Source: Verrucomicrobia bacterium UBA3063 (lineage in GTDB: Bacteria > Verrucomicrobiota > Verrucomicrobiia > Methylacidiphilales > Verrucolacustridaceae). Taken from it: a stretch of 5,583 bases of DNA. The notes under the pieces are model-generated. The model did no database searches, was not told the DNA's origin, and was given only the letters and a program-made list of their open reading frames with translations. The DNA lies in contig DFCD01000150.1 of assembly GCA_002366885.1 (NCBI GenBank), positions 19,204 through 24,786 on the forward strand, written 5' to 3'. The position numbers were made by a program, and so were the translations under genes. This document shows, piece after piece, positions 5,111 through 5,583 of this stretch (position 1 is the first letter of the stretch; the number at the start of each line of letters is the position of its first letter).

Positions 5111-5583
5111 TCAGTCGCCGGCAATGACGCGCGTCCCCACCGGCCGGCCCTGGGCCGCCGCCCGGAGGTTGCCCTCGCGGAACACGTCGAACACCACGAT
5201 GGGGATCCGGTTATCCATGCAGAGGGAAAATGCGGTGGAATCCATCACCTTGAGCCGACGGCGCAGGGCATCGCCGTAGGTGATCGTCTCGAAGCGGTGG
5301 GCGCGGGGATTGGTGCGGGGATCGGAGTCGTAGATGCCGTCCACCTTGGTGGCTTTGAGGAGTGCGTCGGCGCCGATCTCGCTCGCACGGAGGGCGGCGG
5401 TGGTGTCGGTGGAGAAGAAGGGATGCCCCGTGCCGGCAGCGAAGATGACGACGCGTCCTTTCTCCAGGTGACGGAGGGCGCGGCGGCGGATGAAGGGTTC
5501 GGCGACGTTTTTCATTTCGATCGCGGTCATCACGCGGGTCTGGACGCCGGCCTGTTCGAGGGCGTCCTGGAGGGCGAGGGAGT
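5111..5583 (-). CDS. pyrH: UMP kinase (uridylate kinase), C-terminal part
   Basis: Cytoplasmic enzyme that phosphorylates UMP to UDP with ATP in pyrimidine nucleotide synthesis. Only 156 codons are present. The reading frame runs off the window edge, and against the usual length of about 240 residues roughly 85 N-terminal residues, with the first nucleotide-binding motifs, lie outside. The GTG at 5533 is not the real start, because the frame upstream (SLALQDALEQAGVQTR) already matches the family. Diagnostic stretches, numbered in this fragment: RVMTAIEM (16-23), IRRRALRHLEKGRVV (31-45), FAAGTGHPFFSTD (47-59), KATKVDGIYDSDP (76-88), KVMDSTAFSLCMDN (111-124) and a GTRVI C-terminus. Stop is TGA at 5111-5113. 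One change stands out: the usual Asn of GTGNPFF is His (fragment residue 53). No T-rich intrinsic terminator follows on this strand, and frr, often next to pyrH, is not immediately downstream. Confidence 0.95.
   Translation of the reverse strand, partial: SLALQDALEQAGVQTRVMTAIEMKNVAEPFIRRRALRHLEKGRVVIFAAGTGHPFFSTDTTAALRASEIGADALLKATKVDGIYDSDPRTNPRAHRFETITYGDALRRRLKVMDSTAFSLCMDNRIPIVVFDVFREGNLRAAAQGRPVGTRVIAGD

Overview
The window (5,583 bases, GC-rich genes with AT-richer spacers) looks like a chromosomal fragment of a Verrucomicrobiota-type bacterium, possibly Opitutaceae-like. This is an inference from memory. It rests on the C-terminal tail of the large protein, which has GQxDVTxNP repeats and a module containing LQSSDNLTSWTDI, and on the short palindromic spacer repeats. 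No rRNA or other phylogenetic marker is present except part of pyrH.

Layout: positions 1-235 hold a composite palindromic repeat (17-113) and a separate perfect 15-bp inverted repeat (132-171). Positions 236-4666 (+) hold one very large secreted protein of 1,476 residues. It joins a PhoD-family alkaline phosphatase/phosphodiesterase to a second, UshA/5'-nucleotidase-like metallophosphatase unit, then a Ca-binding-like loop, two short repeats and a C-terminal surface-type module. A clear intrinsic terminator follows at 4687-4727. Positions 4752-5012 are filled with palindromic repeat modules of the same family as the one at the window start. Positions 5038-5106 are a C-rich tandem tract that is G-rich on the other strand. 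Positions 5111-5583 (-) are the C-terminal two thirds of UMP kinase (pyrH), cut by the window edge. The two genes converge on the repeat-filled spacer.

Function: the large protein probably acts outside the cytoplasm in scavenging phosphate from organic phosphate esters or nucleotides. PyrH makes UDP from UMP in the cytoplasm. Nothing ties the two genes together functionally; they are convergent neighbours. The points most worth checking are the two-phosphatase fusion, the altered metal-ligand positions of its second domain, and the modular hairpin repeats. The hairpins keep a constant frame and perfect stems while swapping their core sequences.
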